Part shown: one piece after another, positions 53,986-63,117 of the stretch
Layout: each line of letters begins with the position of its first letter
Position numbering within the stretch: position 1 is the stretch's first letter
Origin: Chryseobacterium sp. SSA4.19
GTDB lineage: Bacteria; Bacteroidota; Bacteroidia; Flavobacteriales; Weeksellaceae
Direction of reading: 5' to 3'
Assembly (NCBI RefSeq): GCF_022601875.1
Contig: NZ_JAKVIP010000018.1
Span: 1 to 64,000, forward strand
DNA length: 64,000 nucleotides
Translations under genes and position numbers: made by a program
Notes under the pieces: model-generated
The model's input: only the letters and a program-made list of their open reading frames with translations
Database searches by the model: none
Told to the model about the DNA's origin: nothing

Positions 53986-54510
53986 TTAATATTTTAAATC
54001 ATCATCGAAGTCATATTTCATTCCTTCATAACCAAGAATTTTTCGCATCAAACCGATTTGTCCGCATAAATAATCTTCACGCCCGATGCACATTCCGATA
54101 AAACTTAACATATTTTCAGGGAAGAAATCGATATTCATTCCCATAGGAAAAGCTTTATCAAGATCATCATCTGAAACATCCAGCAAACTTCTATATACTA
54201 AGGGTGAAATAGCATGAAAACTGTCTTTCAACTGTTGCAACTCCGGATAGTTGAAATTTTCATCCAATGTCTTACCCTGAAAGAAAAAATCTCTGTACTC
54301 AAATTCTTCATGCAAACCGAGAACATTTCCCATGGCATAGCGCATATCAAGGAAGTTTCCGGCCATCCAAATGATGTGATTGGTTCTTCCGTCAATCCTT
54401 TTTAAAGCATCTTCTTCTGAAATGCCATTGAGAACCATCAGGAAATTCTGACTGTGGCCGCGAAATGCGGGAATAATAACCTCTAATTTTTGTGATTTCG
54501 GTGTATCCAT
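53986..54510 (-). CDS. DinB-family four-helix-bundle protein
   Basis: 174 residues from ATG 54510; upstream codons to 54654 overlap the VOC gene and are rejected. Helical throughout, with GRTNHIIWMAGNFLDMRYAM (metal-binding His position in NHIIW), LHEEFEYRDFF and LSFIGMCIGREDYLCGQIGL near the C-terminus. The last DinB histidine (usually HExYHxGQ) is replaced by a REDYLCGQ sequence, so the metal site may be incomplete. DinB proteins can be thiol transferases for bacillithiol or similar thiols. It starts 10 nt after the VOC gene stop, so the two are co-transcribed. Confidence 0.82.
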   Translation of the reverse strand: MDTPKSQKLEVIIPAFRGHSQNFLMVLNGISEEDALKRIDGRTNHIIWMAGNFLDMRYAMGNVLGLHEEFEYRDFFFQGKTLDENFNYPELQQLKDSFHAISPLVYRSLLDVSDDDLDKAFPMGMNIDFFPENMLSFIGMCIGREDYLCGQIGLMRKILGYEGMKYDFDDDLKY

Positions 54511-54520
54511 AAAACTTGAT

Positions 54521-54931
54521 TTAAAATTGATCCGGCATTTGAGATACATCGGTAAACATAACATTCCAGCCATGGCCATTGATATCCCAGAACGAATTGT
54601 GATACATCCAGCCATAGTCTTGTGGTTCTTCATGTTGAGTTGCGCCATTTGCAACCGCCGTATTTACCACCTGATCCACTTCTTCACGGCTGTTTAAACC
54701 AATTGCGACAAGAACCTGGGTGGTATCTCCTTTCGGAAGAGGCCGTTCTGAAAAAGTCTGAAAATGCTCCTCTGTTAAAAACATAACGTACATATTGTCA
54801 CTCATCGCCACGCAGACTGCTCTGTCGTCAGTCATTTGATCATTGATAGAGAAACCGACTTTCATCCAGAACTCTTTGGTTTTCTGAACATCTTTTACGG
54901 GAAGATTAACATAGATCTGATTGATTTTCAT
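54521..54931 (-). CDS. VOC-family (glyoxalase-like) protein
   Basis: 136 residues. It starts INQIYVNLPVKDVQKTKEFW, followed by FSINDQMTDDRAVCVAMSDN and a C-terminal YGWMYHNSFWDINGHGWNVM, the standard one-module VOC form. It is the first gene of the minus-strand cluster after the Crp/Fnr gene, 76 nt after that gene's stop. Possibly a glyoxalase/bleomycin-resistance-type or unrelated function. Confidence 0.88.
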   Translation of the reverse strand: MKINQIYVNLPVKDVQKTKEFWMKVGFSINDQMTDDRAVCVAMSDNMYVMFLTEEHFQTFSERPLPKGDTTQVLVAIGLNSREEVDQVVNTAVANGATQHEEPQDYGWMYHNSFWDINGHGWNVMFTDVSQMPDQF

Positions 54932-55007
54932 TTTTTAATTTTTAGGTATTTGACTTACATCAAAAATACCAAGTCCAAATGAAAACCGGCTTGCCATAAG
55001 ACAAGAT

Positions 55008-55607
55008 TTAGTTTTTCCTGGGATGCGAAACCAATTCCTTGCGAATCCGGCTTAAAGAAGTGTCCGTAACTCCGAGATAAGAGGCAATTTGTTTTAAGGG
55101 AGCAAACTGTATCACCCGAGGTTTATCCTCCAACAGTTTTAAATAGCGGCTGGTAGCGGATAAGGTAAACATTTCCACAGATCGCTGCTTGTATACAAAA
55201 AGCTGCTGCGACATCCACGTCCTGCCCCACTCTGCGAGGTTTGGAATCTTATGGAATAAATTCTGGAATATTTCAAAATCCATTTTCCAGCATTCGCAAT
55301 CTGAGATGCAGACAATATTTTCCTGCGTCGGGATCCTTTGAAAAATAGAAGAAACTTCAATAACAATCTCTCCTTCTGTAAAAAAGTTTGTGGTTACGTC
55401 ATTTCCGTTAAAATCATTGACAAAAGAACGCGCCATTCCTTTCTCCAGAATATAATATTCGTTGGCCGTTTTTCCTTCTTTCAAAATAAAATCGCCTTTT
55501 GAAAAAAATACTTTTTCATGCGCCTTAAATACTTCTTCAAGCTCTTCATCCAGAAAAAAGGGAAAATCATAGCATATTTCAAGAACTTTTGTGTCCATTC
55601 TGTTCAA
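55008..55607 (-). CDS. Crp/Fnr-family transcription regulator
   Basis: 199 residues. Effector domain at about 15-130 (FSKGDFILKEGKTANEYYIL, MARSFVNDFNGNDVTTNFFT), then a C-terminal helix-turn-helix APLKQIASYLGVTDTSLSRI. It is the same short flavobacterial group as the gene at 13047. It heads the cluster of VOC/SRPBCC/DinB genes and probably regulates it. No Fe-S cysteines of Fnr are seen. Confidence 0.87.
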   Translation of the reverse strand: MNRMDTKVLEICYDFPFFLDEELEEVFKAHEKVFFSKGDFILKEGKTANEYYILEKGMARSFVNDFNGNDVTTNFFTEGEIVIEVSSIFQRIPTQENIVCISDCECWKMDFEIFQNLFHKIPNLAEWGRTWMSQQLFVYKQRSVEMFTLSATSRYLKLLEDKPRVIQFAPLKQIASYLGVTDTSLSRIRKELVSHPRKN

Positions 55608-55763
55608 TGTTTAACTGAATTTAAAAATAGAATTTTTATGGCAATCCGAAGTGAATTATTTTAATACAAATCAATTTTAATTATTTTCGTAATCAGTACA
55701 CATTTTTTACAGCTTTTAATCTTCAATTTTACAGACGACCGTAAACCTTTCTCTTGTTTGATT

Positions 55764-56975
55764 TTAAAATAAAGAAAGCTGTATGGGCTTGGGAGAAGAA
55801 GGTTTTTCTGCATCACCGAAGACGGTTTTTCCGCCGAATCGCCAGGAATTTTGACGTTCTTCTTCAATAACATTATTGATGTCAAAATCAGGGGTGAAGT
55901 TTTTCTCAGCTTCAGCAATGATGGTGTGAAGCTTATTAATAGACTGTAGTTTATCTGAGTTTCCCAACTTTGATTTTTCGATTCCTTTTTGAATAATTCC
56001 AATCGTTTCATCATAAACCGTTAACGGAACCGGAAACGGATGCCCGTCTTTTCCACCATGAGCGAATGAAAATCTTGCCGGATCCCTGAATCTTGCCGGA
56101 GCTCCGTGAATCACCTCGCTTACTAATGCCAGGCTTTGCAAAGTCCTCGGCCCTACTCCTTTTAACAGCAGCAACTCTTCAAAGTTCTCCGGCTGGTTTT
56201 CTCTTGTCATATAGAGAAGCGTTCCCAGCTTCTTTAAATCGACATCGGAAGCGCGGACATCATGATGATTCGGCAAAATTAAATTTGCGAAATCCTGCAT
56301 GATTTTTTCTGAATTGGTGTGTGAAATTTCAAGAATTCCTTTACGGTTTTCATGAGCTGCACTGTCAGTAAGATTTAAAATATTTCCACGGTTGATGCCC
56401 TGGATTCCTTTGTGGGGTTTATCGACAAAAGACTGCATACTCTCAGAATGCCAGTGATAACGTCTGGCTGTTCGGTCTGAATCGTTCATTCCCTGCTGGA
56501 CAACCGACCAGTTTCCTTCATCCGATACTATAAAATTGTGAAGATACAGCTGATAACCATCCTGAATGGCAGTATTATCGACCTTGGCAGACAATTTACT
56601 TGCGCGCACCAGTTCATTTCCGTTTAACCCTGTTTTATCAGCAATGACCAGGAGCTCGTTAGGGGTTTCTTTTGAAAACCTTCCTTTTCCGCCACAAATG
56701 TAAATTCCCAATTCTTTAGAATTCGGATTAATACTCCGTTTCAAAGCGCCCATTACAGAGGTGGTAATTCCTGAAGAATGCCAGTCCATCCCCATTACTG
56801 CCCCAAAGCTTTGGAACCAAAAAGGATCAGCGAGCCTTTTCAGCACCTCATTTTTTCCGTAATCTGAAAGAATCACCTCAACAATTGAAAGCCCGAGTGT
56901 TGACATACGTTCATACAACCACGGCGGTACTTTGCCGTAGTGAAGAGGTAATGTAGCGGTTCCGGAGTGTTTCAT
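55764..56975 (-). CDS. DUF763 protein with a C-terminal sliding-clamp motif
   Basis: 403 residues. Family features: N-terminal MKHSGTATLPLHYGKVPPWL, YICGGKGRFSKETP, and a middle YHWHSES. A helix-hairpin-helix-like LLLLKGVGPRTLQSLALVSE (about 270-290) suggests DNA binding. DUF763 has no assigned activity. The protein ends in PIQLSLF, residues 399-403 matching the bacterial clamp-binding consensus QL(S/D)LF exactly and sitting at the free C-terminus, as in several polymerases and repair proteins. A 7-bp tandem repeat lies 6 nt upstream of the ATG. Confidence 0.85.
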   Translation of the reverse strand: MKHSGTATLPLHYGKVPPWLYERMSTLGLSIVEVILSDYGKNEVLKRLADPFWFQSFGAVMGMDWHSSGITTSVMGALKRSINPNSKELGIYICGGKGRFSKETPNELLVIADKTGLNGNELVRASKLSAKVDNTAIQDGYQLYLHNFIVSDEGNWSVVQQGMNDSDRTARRYHWHSESMQSFVDKPHKGIQGINRGNILNLTDSAAHENRKGILEISHTNSEKIMQDFANLILPNHHDVRASDVDLKKLGTLLYMTRENQPENFEELLLLKGVGPRTLQSLALVSEVIHGAPARFRDPARFSFAHGGKDGHPFPVPLTVYDETIGIIQKGIEKSKLGNSDKLQSINKLHTIIAEAEKNFTPDFDINNVIEEERQNSWRFGGKTVFGDAEKPSSPKPIQLSLF

Positions 56976-56980
56976 TATGA

Positions 56981-57019
56981 GATGTTAGATGTTAGATGTT
57001 AGATGTTAGATGTTAGATG
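56981..57019. repeat. heptanucleotide tandem repeat (GATGTTA)5 upstream of the DUF763 gene
   Basis: Five perfect copies of GATGTTA (56981-57015) plus GATG. The repeat begins 6 nt upstream of the minus-strand start codon at 56975, so it lies in the leader and ribosome-binding region of the gene. Slipped-strand changes would alter the leader length by 7 bp. Confidence 0.9.
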
Positions 57020-57160
57020 ACAAAAGTAAAGCCTTATGAGGAAATATCATAAGGCTTTAAACATAATTTTATTTTTAATGTAAAGTTTGTCTTGATTTAA
57101 TATCCTAGATATATAACCTGCAAAGACTTTTTCATTGCAAGATGCAAATATGTCGATAAA

Positions 57161-58042
57161 TCAATGTTTTATAATTTCCTTTACGATTCCGCCCTGTGGT
57201 TCTCTGACGGTTTGTGTAAAAATGAATGCTTTTGGATCAATGGAACGAACGATATTCTGTAATTTCCTGACTTCCAAACGAGTTACAATCGTGAAAATAA
57301 TATCTGCATCGCTGCTCTGCTCAAAAGATTCTTTCATAAAACCTCTTTCGCCTTTATAAACCGTAATTCCACGGTTCATGGTTAAAACCAAAGCTCTCTT
57401 GATTTCTTCACTGTTTCCTGAAACAATGGTTACTCCGGTATACGCTTCAATTCCTTCAATCACATATTTGGTAATCTGGCTTGCGACGAGATAAGTCATT
57501 ATGGCGTACAAAGCCGTTTCCACCTTCAGGAATACTGCAGCAATGATAAAAATAACCACATTCATTCCTAAAATAATCTCCGTGATGCTGAAACTGCTTT
57601 TTTTGAAAGTCAGCAATGCAAGAACCTCCATTCCATCAAACGTTCCGCCGCCACGCATGGAAAGTCCGATCCCGATCCCTAAAAAGAAACCGCCGAACAT
57701 AGCCACTAAAAGTTTGTCGTGGGTAAGTTCCGGAAAAGGGACAAAATGCATCGTCAATGCAATTAACAGAATAGTAAGACTGCTCCGGATGGCAAAATGC
57801 TTTCCGATCTGAAAATACGCAAGAACAATAAACGGGATATTTAAAACCAATAGAACAGCACCCAGATTCCAGTGATAAACTTCATGTAACAAAAGTGAAA
57901 TCCCGGTCACTCCGCCATCTAAAAAGTGATTCGGAACCAGGAATGATTTTAAAGCAAAACTTGCAGAAATTACGCCCAGGAACAGATATATAATATCTGA
58001 GACAGTAAACAGCGGGCTATGTTGGGTTGAAGCTGAGCTCAT
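57161..58042 (-). CDS. YitT-family membrane protein (DUF161 plus DUF2179)
   Basis: 293 residues. Five to six membrane helices in the first 200 residues (FLVPNHFLDGGVTGISLLLH, GGFFLGIGIGLSMRGGGTFD) and a C-terminal soluble DUF2179 domain (about 205-290, YTGVTIVSGNSEEIKRALVL, DADIIFTIVTRLEVRKLQNI). The transport function is unproven. The HD-domain gene ends 7 nt before its start, so the pair are co-transcribed. Confidence 0.92.
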   Translation of the reverse strand: MSSASTQHSPLFTVSDIIYLFLGVISASFALKSFLVPNHFLDGGVTGISLLLHEVYHWNLGAVLLVLNIPFIVLAYFQIGKHFAIRSSLTILLIALTMHFVPFPELTHDKLLVAMFGGFFLGIGIGLSMRGGGTFDGMEVLALLTFKKSSFSITEIILGMNVVIFIIAAVFLKVETALYAIMTYLVASQITKYVIEGIEAYTGVTIVSGNSEEIKRALVLTMNRGITVYKGERGFMKESFEQSSDADIIFTIVTRLEVRKLQNIVRSIDPKAFIFTQTVREPQGGIVKEIIKH

Positions 58043-58049
58043 AAAATAA

Positions 58050-58634
58050 TCAAAGTTTTTTTAGTTTTGTTTTGATAATATCCAGGTTTTCCTGTTTTTT
58101 TTCTTTTCTATTGTTAATAGAGGTTTCTGTAAAGTAATGATGGCTTTCTAAAAATTTTTCCTGCAGTAAATTCCAGTCGCGTTCAGAATTGACAATCCCA
58201 AACATGGATAATTCTTCAAATAATTTATCTCCGATTATAAAAAAATCGTCCCTTCCCAAATAGTCCAGATCGGCATCAGCAACAATTTCTTCCAAATGAT
58301 TATGCGGTGTCTGAGGGATCTTTGTCGCCATGATCATGCCTTTTATTTTATCCAGCTGCTCTTCGGAATACCCGTACTCCAAAAGATATTCTGCCGCTAT
58401 GTCGCATGATTTTTCCTCATGGTTTTTTGAACCGAATAAAAAGCCTGTATCATGAAATAATGCAGCCGTTTTCAGCAATATCAGATCTTCTGCGTTAACT
58501 CCTTCGGAGTCTGCAATTTTTTCGACAGATTCAATGACGTCCTTAACATGCATTACACTGTGATATGAAAGATGCTCAGGAAGATTTTCCTTTAGCCTTT
58601 TTAATATTATTGTATTTAATTTTTCGTATTCCAT
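58050..58634 (-). CDS. HD-domain phosphohydrolase
   Basis: 194 residues. Metal-binding motif: H in YHSVMHVKDVIES, HD in AALFHDTGFLFG, H in KNHEEKSCDIAAEYL and D in VADADLDYLGRDD. The whole protein is one HD domain of the small nucleotide/metal-dependent phosphohydrolase type. The substrate is unknown. It lies downstream of the first cyclase (96 nt) and directly upstream of YitT; whether it acts on the cyclic nucleotide cannot be told. Confidence 0.85.
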   Translation of the reverse strand: MEYEKLNTIILKRLKENLPEHLSYHSVMHVKDVIESVEKIADSEGVNAEDLILLKTAALFHDTGFLFGSKNHEEKSCDIAAEYLLEYGYSEEQLDKIKGMIMATKIPQTPHNHLEEIVADADLDYLGRDDFFIIGDKLFEELSMFGIVNSERDWNLLQEKFLESHHYFTETSINNRKEKKQENLDIIKTKLKKL

Positions 58635-58730
58635 ATTTAAAATAGGATCGGTTTTTAATTTTCGTTTTTCCTTTTGTGAGTTCTGATTTCAAAACAAAGT
58701 TTAAAGATTAATCATCCTGTATCTCCATGG

Positions 58731-60740
58731 TTAATTATTCTTAGTTCCAATGGCAAAATACATGTCCATATCCCCTTTTCCTTTGGTATGGATTTTTCCT
58801 CTGTATTCGCAGACTATTTTTTCTTTTACCAACTGGTATGTTGACTCAGAAATATTTATTCTTCCTTTTTCGCTGTTCTGTTCCATTCTGGCAGCGGTGT
58901 TTACGGTGTCGCCCCAAATATCGTAAGCGAATTTTTTCACGCCGACAATTCCTGCAATTAAAGAACCTGAATTAATTCCGATCCTGATATCCAAAACACC
59001 CGGATTGGTTTTCTTTCGTTCTTCAATAAAATCAATAATATCCAAAGCAACCAAAACAGTCTGGTACGCATGATTTTCATTTTTTATCGGTAGTCCGCAA
59101 ACGGCTAAATAAGCATCTCCAATGGTTTTTATCTTTTCCAAACCATGTTTTTCCATGATCATATCAAAAGCCGTAAAACATTCATTAAGTTCAACCAGCA
59201 TTTTTTCAGCGCCCATTTTTTCAGAACTCTGTGTAAAATTAACAAAATCGGTAAATAAAACACTTACTTCATCATAATACTTCGCTTCGGAGCTTCCGTT
59301 TTCCTTCAATTCTTCGGCTACTTCATGGGGAAGAATATTCAGCAGTAAATTTTCTGTTTTCTGTTTTTCTTTCTGCAATTCAAATGTTCGTTCATCAACT
59401 TGTCTTTCAAGTAAATCATTTTGATCCTGAAGAATTTGCTGTCTTTCCTGCTCCTGTTTTAAATTGAGATCGGAAAGGCGTTTAACTTCATCCAGCTGTT
59501 TTACCAAACTTAAATTAGTTGACGCAAACTGCCATCCCAAGTAGGCTGAAATGGAAATAGGAAAACTGATAAAAATAAAGATAAATATGTAGCTTATAAA
59601 ATCATCACCAAAAGTATCGCTTATATCAATCGTATTCAATTTATTTAAAAACATAAAAATAAGAACCATGACAATGAAAAGAAAGAATACCAGAATACCT
59701 CCTCCTACAATGAAAGCCGATTTTTCTTTTCTGATCATTGCCCTGACAATTAGATAAAAGGATTCAAAGGCAACAAAACACAGATAGAAAAATGCGAAGC
59801 TGGCTGCAGTGGTTGCGCTGAAATAATAAAGGATTAAAACTGAAGCAGAAATAATCAGCATTACTTTCAGTCTTTTTTTAGTTCTTCCAAATAAAGTATT
59901 GACAAATCCTGTGAGTGAAGTCCCAAACGCCATTAATGAAAGAAATGAGAAAAAAGTATACGAGTCAAGTTTAAGAGGATCAGTCATTTCAGAAAACAGC
60001 AATACCATATAACTCATCAAGGAAATTGAGAAATTGTAGGTAGAGAAATACAGATTATACACTGCTTTTCTGTAAAAAATAAACAACAACAGATGAATAA
60101 ATCCTAACGCGCCGAATATCCCACAAATAAGCATCGTGTAAAAATTGAAATGCTTCCACAATTCCGTTTTTTTCCTGATAAATTTATCCGCAGAAGCCAG
60201 CTCTATGCTAATTGAAAAAGGGCTTAGATTCACTGTCTTTTTTTTGTTGCCCACTAACGGTAAAAATCTCACCGCCACTACATTTACCTTCGTATTATCT
60301 AATGTAAACAGACCGGGAATCCTGTTTTTAATCTTAAATTCCCTAGATTTTCCATCTCTTACCTTCCCAATGCTCTCAATTTTTTTACCATTCAGATAAA
60401 TTTCAGAAGCACCCAACTGACTGATGTCAAAACACAACGATTGACCCACCATTGCAGAATCAATCTTAAAATAATATCTAATCCAATAAACCTGATCTTT
60501 GGTATAATTTTTTTTAGATGAAAATTCAATATTTTTCCAATGAGAATCGTCAAATTCAACAGAAGCAAAAACAGGATTGTCACCTGCAGAGAATTTACTT
60601 GCTTCATCGATTTCTGCTCCGTCCTTTATTTCCTTTACGGTAAAGATTCTTGGTTTCTCGCGCGAATTTTGGGCGAAACAAAAATTTTGTAAAGTGATAA
60701 ATACAAAAAGCAAAAATGTAAAGAGTATACTTTTTTTCAA
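58731..60740 (-). CDS. membrane class III adenylate cyclase with 7TM (DISM-like) sensor
   Basis: 669 residues, TTG start at 60740, supported by the signal peptide (KKSILFTFLLFVFITLQN). An extracytoplasmic beta domain (about 25-185, with VYWIRYYFKIDSAMVGQSLC and LNGKKIESIG), seven membrane helices (about 195-400), a coiled coil (410-465) and a cyclase domain (about 470-669). Metal ligands D498 (LFTDFVNFT) and D542 (TIGDAYLAV); base-selecting K538 and D607 (YDIWGDTVNTAARMEQ) indicate ATP rather than GTP. It is 17 nt after the other cyclase gene on the same transcript. Confidence 0.93.
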   Translation of the reverse strand: MKKSILFTFLLFVFITLQNFCFAQNSREKPRIFTVKEIKDGAEIDEASKFSAGDNPVFASVEFDDSHWKNIEFSSKKNYTKDQVYWIRYYFKIDSAMVGQSLCFDISQLGASEIYLNGKKIESIGKVRDGKSREFKIKNRIPGLFTLDNTKVNVVAVRFLPLVGNKKKTVNLSPFSISIELASADKFIRKKTELWKHFNFYTMLICGIFGALGFIHLLLFIFYRKAVYNLYFSTYNFSISLMSYMVLLFSEMTDPLKLDSYTFFSFLSLMAFGTSLTGFVNTLFGRTKKRLKVMLIISASVLILYYFSATTAASFAFFYLCFVAFESFYLIVRAMIRKEKSAFIVGGGILVFFLFIVMVLIFMFLNKLNTIDISDTFGDDFISYIFIFIFISFPISISAYLGWQFASTNLSLVKQLDEVKRLSDLNLKQEQERQQILQDQNDLLERQVDERTFELQKEKQKTENLLLNILPHEVAEELKENGSSEAKYYDEVSVLFTDFVNFTQSSEKMGAEKMLVELNECFTAFDMIMEKHGLEKIKTIGDAYLAVCGLPIKNENHAYQTVLVALDIIDFIEERKKTNPGVLDIRIGINSGSLIAGIVGVKKFAYDIWGDTVNTAARMEQNSEKGRINISESTYQLVKEKIVCEYRGKIHTKGKGDMDMYFAIGTKNN

Positions 60741-60757
60741 ATTTTTTAAAATTAAGA

Positions 60758-63082
60758 TTAAAATTTATTTACAAAATACATCTGCATGGCACCTTTACCT
60801 TTGGTTTCTATCTTTCCGCGATGTTCAAAAAGAAAATCTTCTTTTATTAAGTCATACGTAGCTTCTGAGACATTTAATTTTCCGGGAGCGCTGTTTTGTT
60901 CCATTCTTGCGGCCGTATTTACGGTATCTCCCCAAATATCATAGGCGAATTTCTTGACACCGACAATACCCGCAATCACCGGTCCGGAATGAATTCCGAT
61001 CCTGATATCCAGAGCATTCGGAGTATTCAGTTTCCGCTGTTGAATATAAGAAAGAATTTCCAATCCTGCACTGACGGCATTTTTAGCATGTCGTTCATTG
61101 GAAACAGGCAGACCGCTCACGGCCAAATAAGCATCACCTATGGTTTTTATTTTTTCCAGGTTATATTTTTCCATGATTCTGTCAAACTCCGTAAAACAGA
61201 TATTCAGTTCATTAAGAACTTCCTGAACACCGATTCTTTCGGAATTTGCCGTAAAATTGACAAAATCGGTAAATAAAACCGAAACTTCATCAAAATGCCT
61301 GGCATTTGTTTTTCCTTTCTCTTTCAACTCCTCTGCAACTTCATAGGGAAGAATATTCAACAGCAGATCATCTGATTTCTTTTTTTCTTCAGCAATCCTT
61401 TTATTATCCTTCCGTTTCTGGTTGTAGGAAAACCCGGCAAATCCAAGTAACAGCAGAGAAAGTCCGGCCCCCAAGGCCCACATATTTTTTTCGGTTCTGG
61501 AGCTTTCCAGATCGGCTTTTGCAATTGCGTCTTTTTTCTCCTGATTGATCCTCGCAAGATTTTTTTCCTGGTCGTATCTTAAGGCAATTGCTTTCTGTGC
61601 CTGATCAAACTTAATCTGTATTTCTTTTCTCTTCAGATCTTCTTCAAGGGCCAATCTTTTCCGTTCTTCTTCTGTTTTCGCAGCGGCCTGTTTTTTTTCG
61701 TATTCAAAGCGGAGCGCTCTTAATTCTATTTCTTTCTGAAGCTGGATGCGTTTGGTTTCCTCTTCCAGTTTTATTTTATTCCGTTCTGCAGCAAGTTCAT
61801 AATCAGACTGCTTTGAGACAAGCTCTTTCATTTTATCCAGCCCGAAAACCTTGTCATTTTCCTCTACATATTTTTTATGATAAAACAATGCGTGTTCATG
61901 GTTTCCTAATTTTTCGTGCACTTTGTACAGGTTCTGATAATTTTGAATAGTAAGCTGCGGTACAATCAGTGATTGGGTCGTTTTTATAAATTCAGCTTCT
62001 GAATTCAAATCTTTTAAAAGCTTTTCAAGCTCGTCCCTGTTTACCGGTCCGTTTTTATCAGACAACAATTTGACAACATGAATATCATTCAATACAGACT
62101 GGTACGTGAACCTGGTGGAAGCAATATCCTGACCAGGAATAAGTGCCATTGCTTTTTTAATATAGTCTTCCGCAACAGCATAATTCTTCTCCTGCTTATT
62201 GATTAAGGCAAAGCCATAATATACGGTAGAAAGACCTGATGAATTTCCATCTTTGAAATAATCGTACCCTTTATTAAGATAATATTTTGCAGAATCTATC
62301 TCCTTTTTATCTTCATAGCAAAGCGCTATCATCACATAGGCATTGTGAATAAATTCCTGATCCTTTTTATCGGTAGCTTCAATACTTTTTTTAAAGTAAT
62401 GTATGGCCTTATCATGGTTTTTGGTTCCGATGTGAAAGCTTCCTAACACCAGGTAAGCCTGATTAAGCTTCTCAGGATAGTTCTTTTTCACAAAATCCAG
62501 ATAGGTATTGGATGCTTCAAAGCTATCGATGTATTTACTTTGAGAGAAATTATTTGAAAACAATCCCTGATAAGCGTACATCACTAAATGGTTGCTGATC
62601 TTTTTCCCTTCTTTGTAATATCGGATATTCTTAAGAAAATACCGGGCAGCCTCTTCATTATTTTTTTTGAAAAGGTAGAAATAGGCAAACATATGATTCA
62701 GCATGGCTTTGCTGTTATAGTCTGTGGAATTTTTAAGCAGCTCTTCCCCTTTTTTTAAATGATGATCCAAAGCATTGAAATCAGCTTTTCCTAAATATAA
62801 TTCGGCAAGGATAACATGGGTTTCACCCTGCTTATTAACATTATTTACTTTTTCATAAAGCGGAAGAAGATTTTTTAAATACGCAGCGGCACTGTCTGTA
62901 TTTTTTGCCAGATAATAGGTGCTGAAAAGCTTTTTATTTCCCTCAATTCTTTCATTATCGCTTTTAGCTGAAGCTAATTTCTTTTTCAGGTCAAGAATTT
63001 CGTTTGATTCCTGCGCATTAATATATGAACCTCCTGAAAGAAAGAACAGCAGAAGAAAAATATGAGATGTTTTATTTTTCAA
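60758..63082 (-). CDS. class III adenylate cyclase with TPR sensor
   Basis: 774 residues, TTG start at 63082, supported by a signal peptide ending SYINAQ. The periplasmic part (about 25-400) is a run of TPR-like repeats (YLVLGSFHIGTKNHDKAIHY, AYVMIALCYEDKKEIDSAKY). A long charged coiled coil (about 420-535, KLEEETKRIQLQKEIELRAL) crosses into one membrane helix (about 540-560, NMWALGAGLSLLLLGFAGFS) and a cyclase domain (about 590-774). Metal ligands D606 and D650; K646 and D715 again predict ATP specificity. Promoter core TATTTTTG lies on the minus strand at 63113-63106. Confidence 0.93.
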   Translation of the reverse strand: MKNKTSHIFLLLFFLSGGSYINAQESNEILDLKKKLASAKSDNERIEGNKKLFSTYYLAKNTDSAAAYLKNLLPLYEKVNNVNKQGETHVILAELYLGKADFNALDHHLKKGEELLKNSTDYNSKAMLNHMFAYFYLFKKNNEEAARYFLKNIRYYKEGKKISNHLVMYAYQGLFSNNFSQSKYIDSFEASNTYLDFVKKNYPEKLNQAYLVLGSFHIGTKNHDKAIHYFKKSIEATDKKDQEFIHNAYVMIALCYEDKKEIDSAKYYLNKGYDYFKDGNSSGLSTVYYGFALINKQEKNYAVAEDYIKKAMALIPGQDIASTRFTYQSVLNDIHVVKLLSDKNGPVNRDELEKLLKDLNSEAEFIKTTQSLIVPQLTIQNYQNLYKVHEKLGNHEHALFYHKKYVEENDKVFGLDKMKELVSKQSDYELAAERNKIKLEEETKRIQLQKEIELRALRFEYEKKQAAAKTEEERKRLALEEDLKRKEIQIKFDQAQKAIALRYDQEKNLARINQEKKDAIAKADLESSRTEKNMWALGAGLSLLLLGFAGFSYNQKRKDNKRIAEEKKKSDDLLLNILPYEVAEELKEKGKTNARHFDEVSVLFTDFVNFTANSERIGVQEVLNELNICFTEFDRIMEKYNLEKIKTIGDAYLAVSGLPVSNERHAKNAVSAGLEILSYIQQRKLNTPNALDIRIGIHSGPVIAGIVGVKKFAYDIWGDTVNTAARMEQNSAPGKLNVSEATYDLIKEDFLFEHRGKIETKGKGAMQMYFVNKF

Positions 63083-63105
63083 GGATTAGTTATTACGTTT
63101 ATTCA

Positions 63106-63113
63106 CAAAAATA
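63106..63113 (-). promoter_or_regulatory. -7 element of the cyclase pair
   Basis: On the minus strand TATTTTTG fits TAnnTTTG. It overlaps the T-run of the tpx terminator and gives a leader of about 17 nt before the TTG start at 63082. Confidence 0.45.
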
Positions 63114-63117
63114 AAAA

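Noticed and set aside
56981..57019. CRISPR or transposon end at the GATGTTA run
   Set aside because: It is a simple 7-bp tandem repeat without spacers or an inverted partner.
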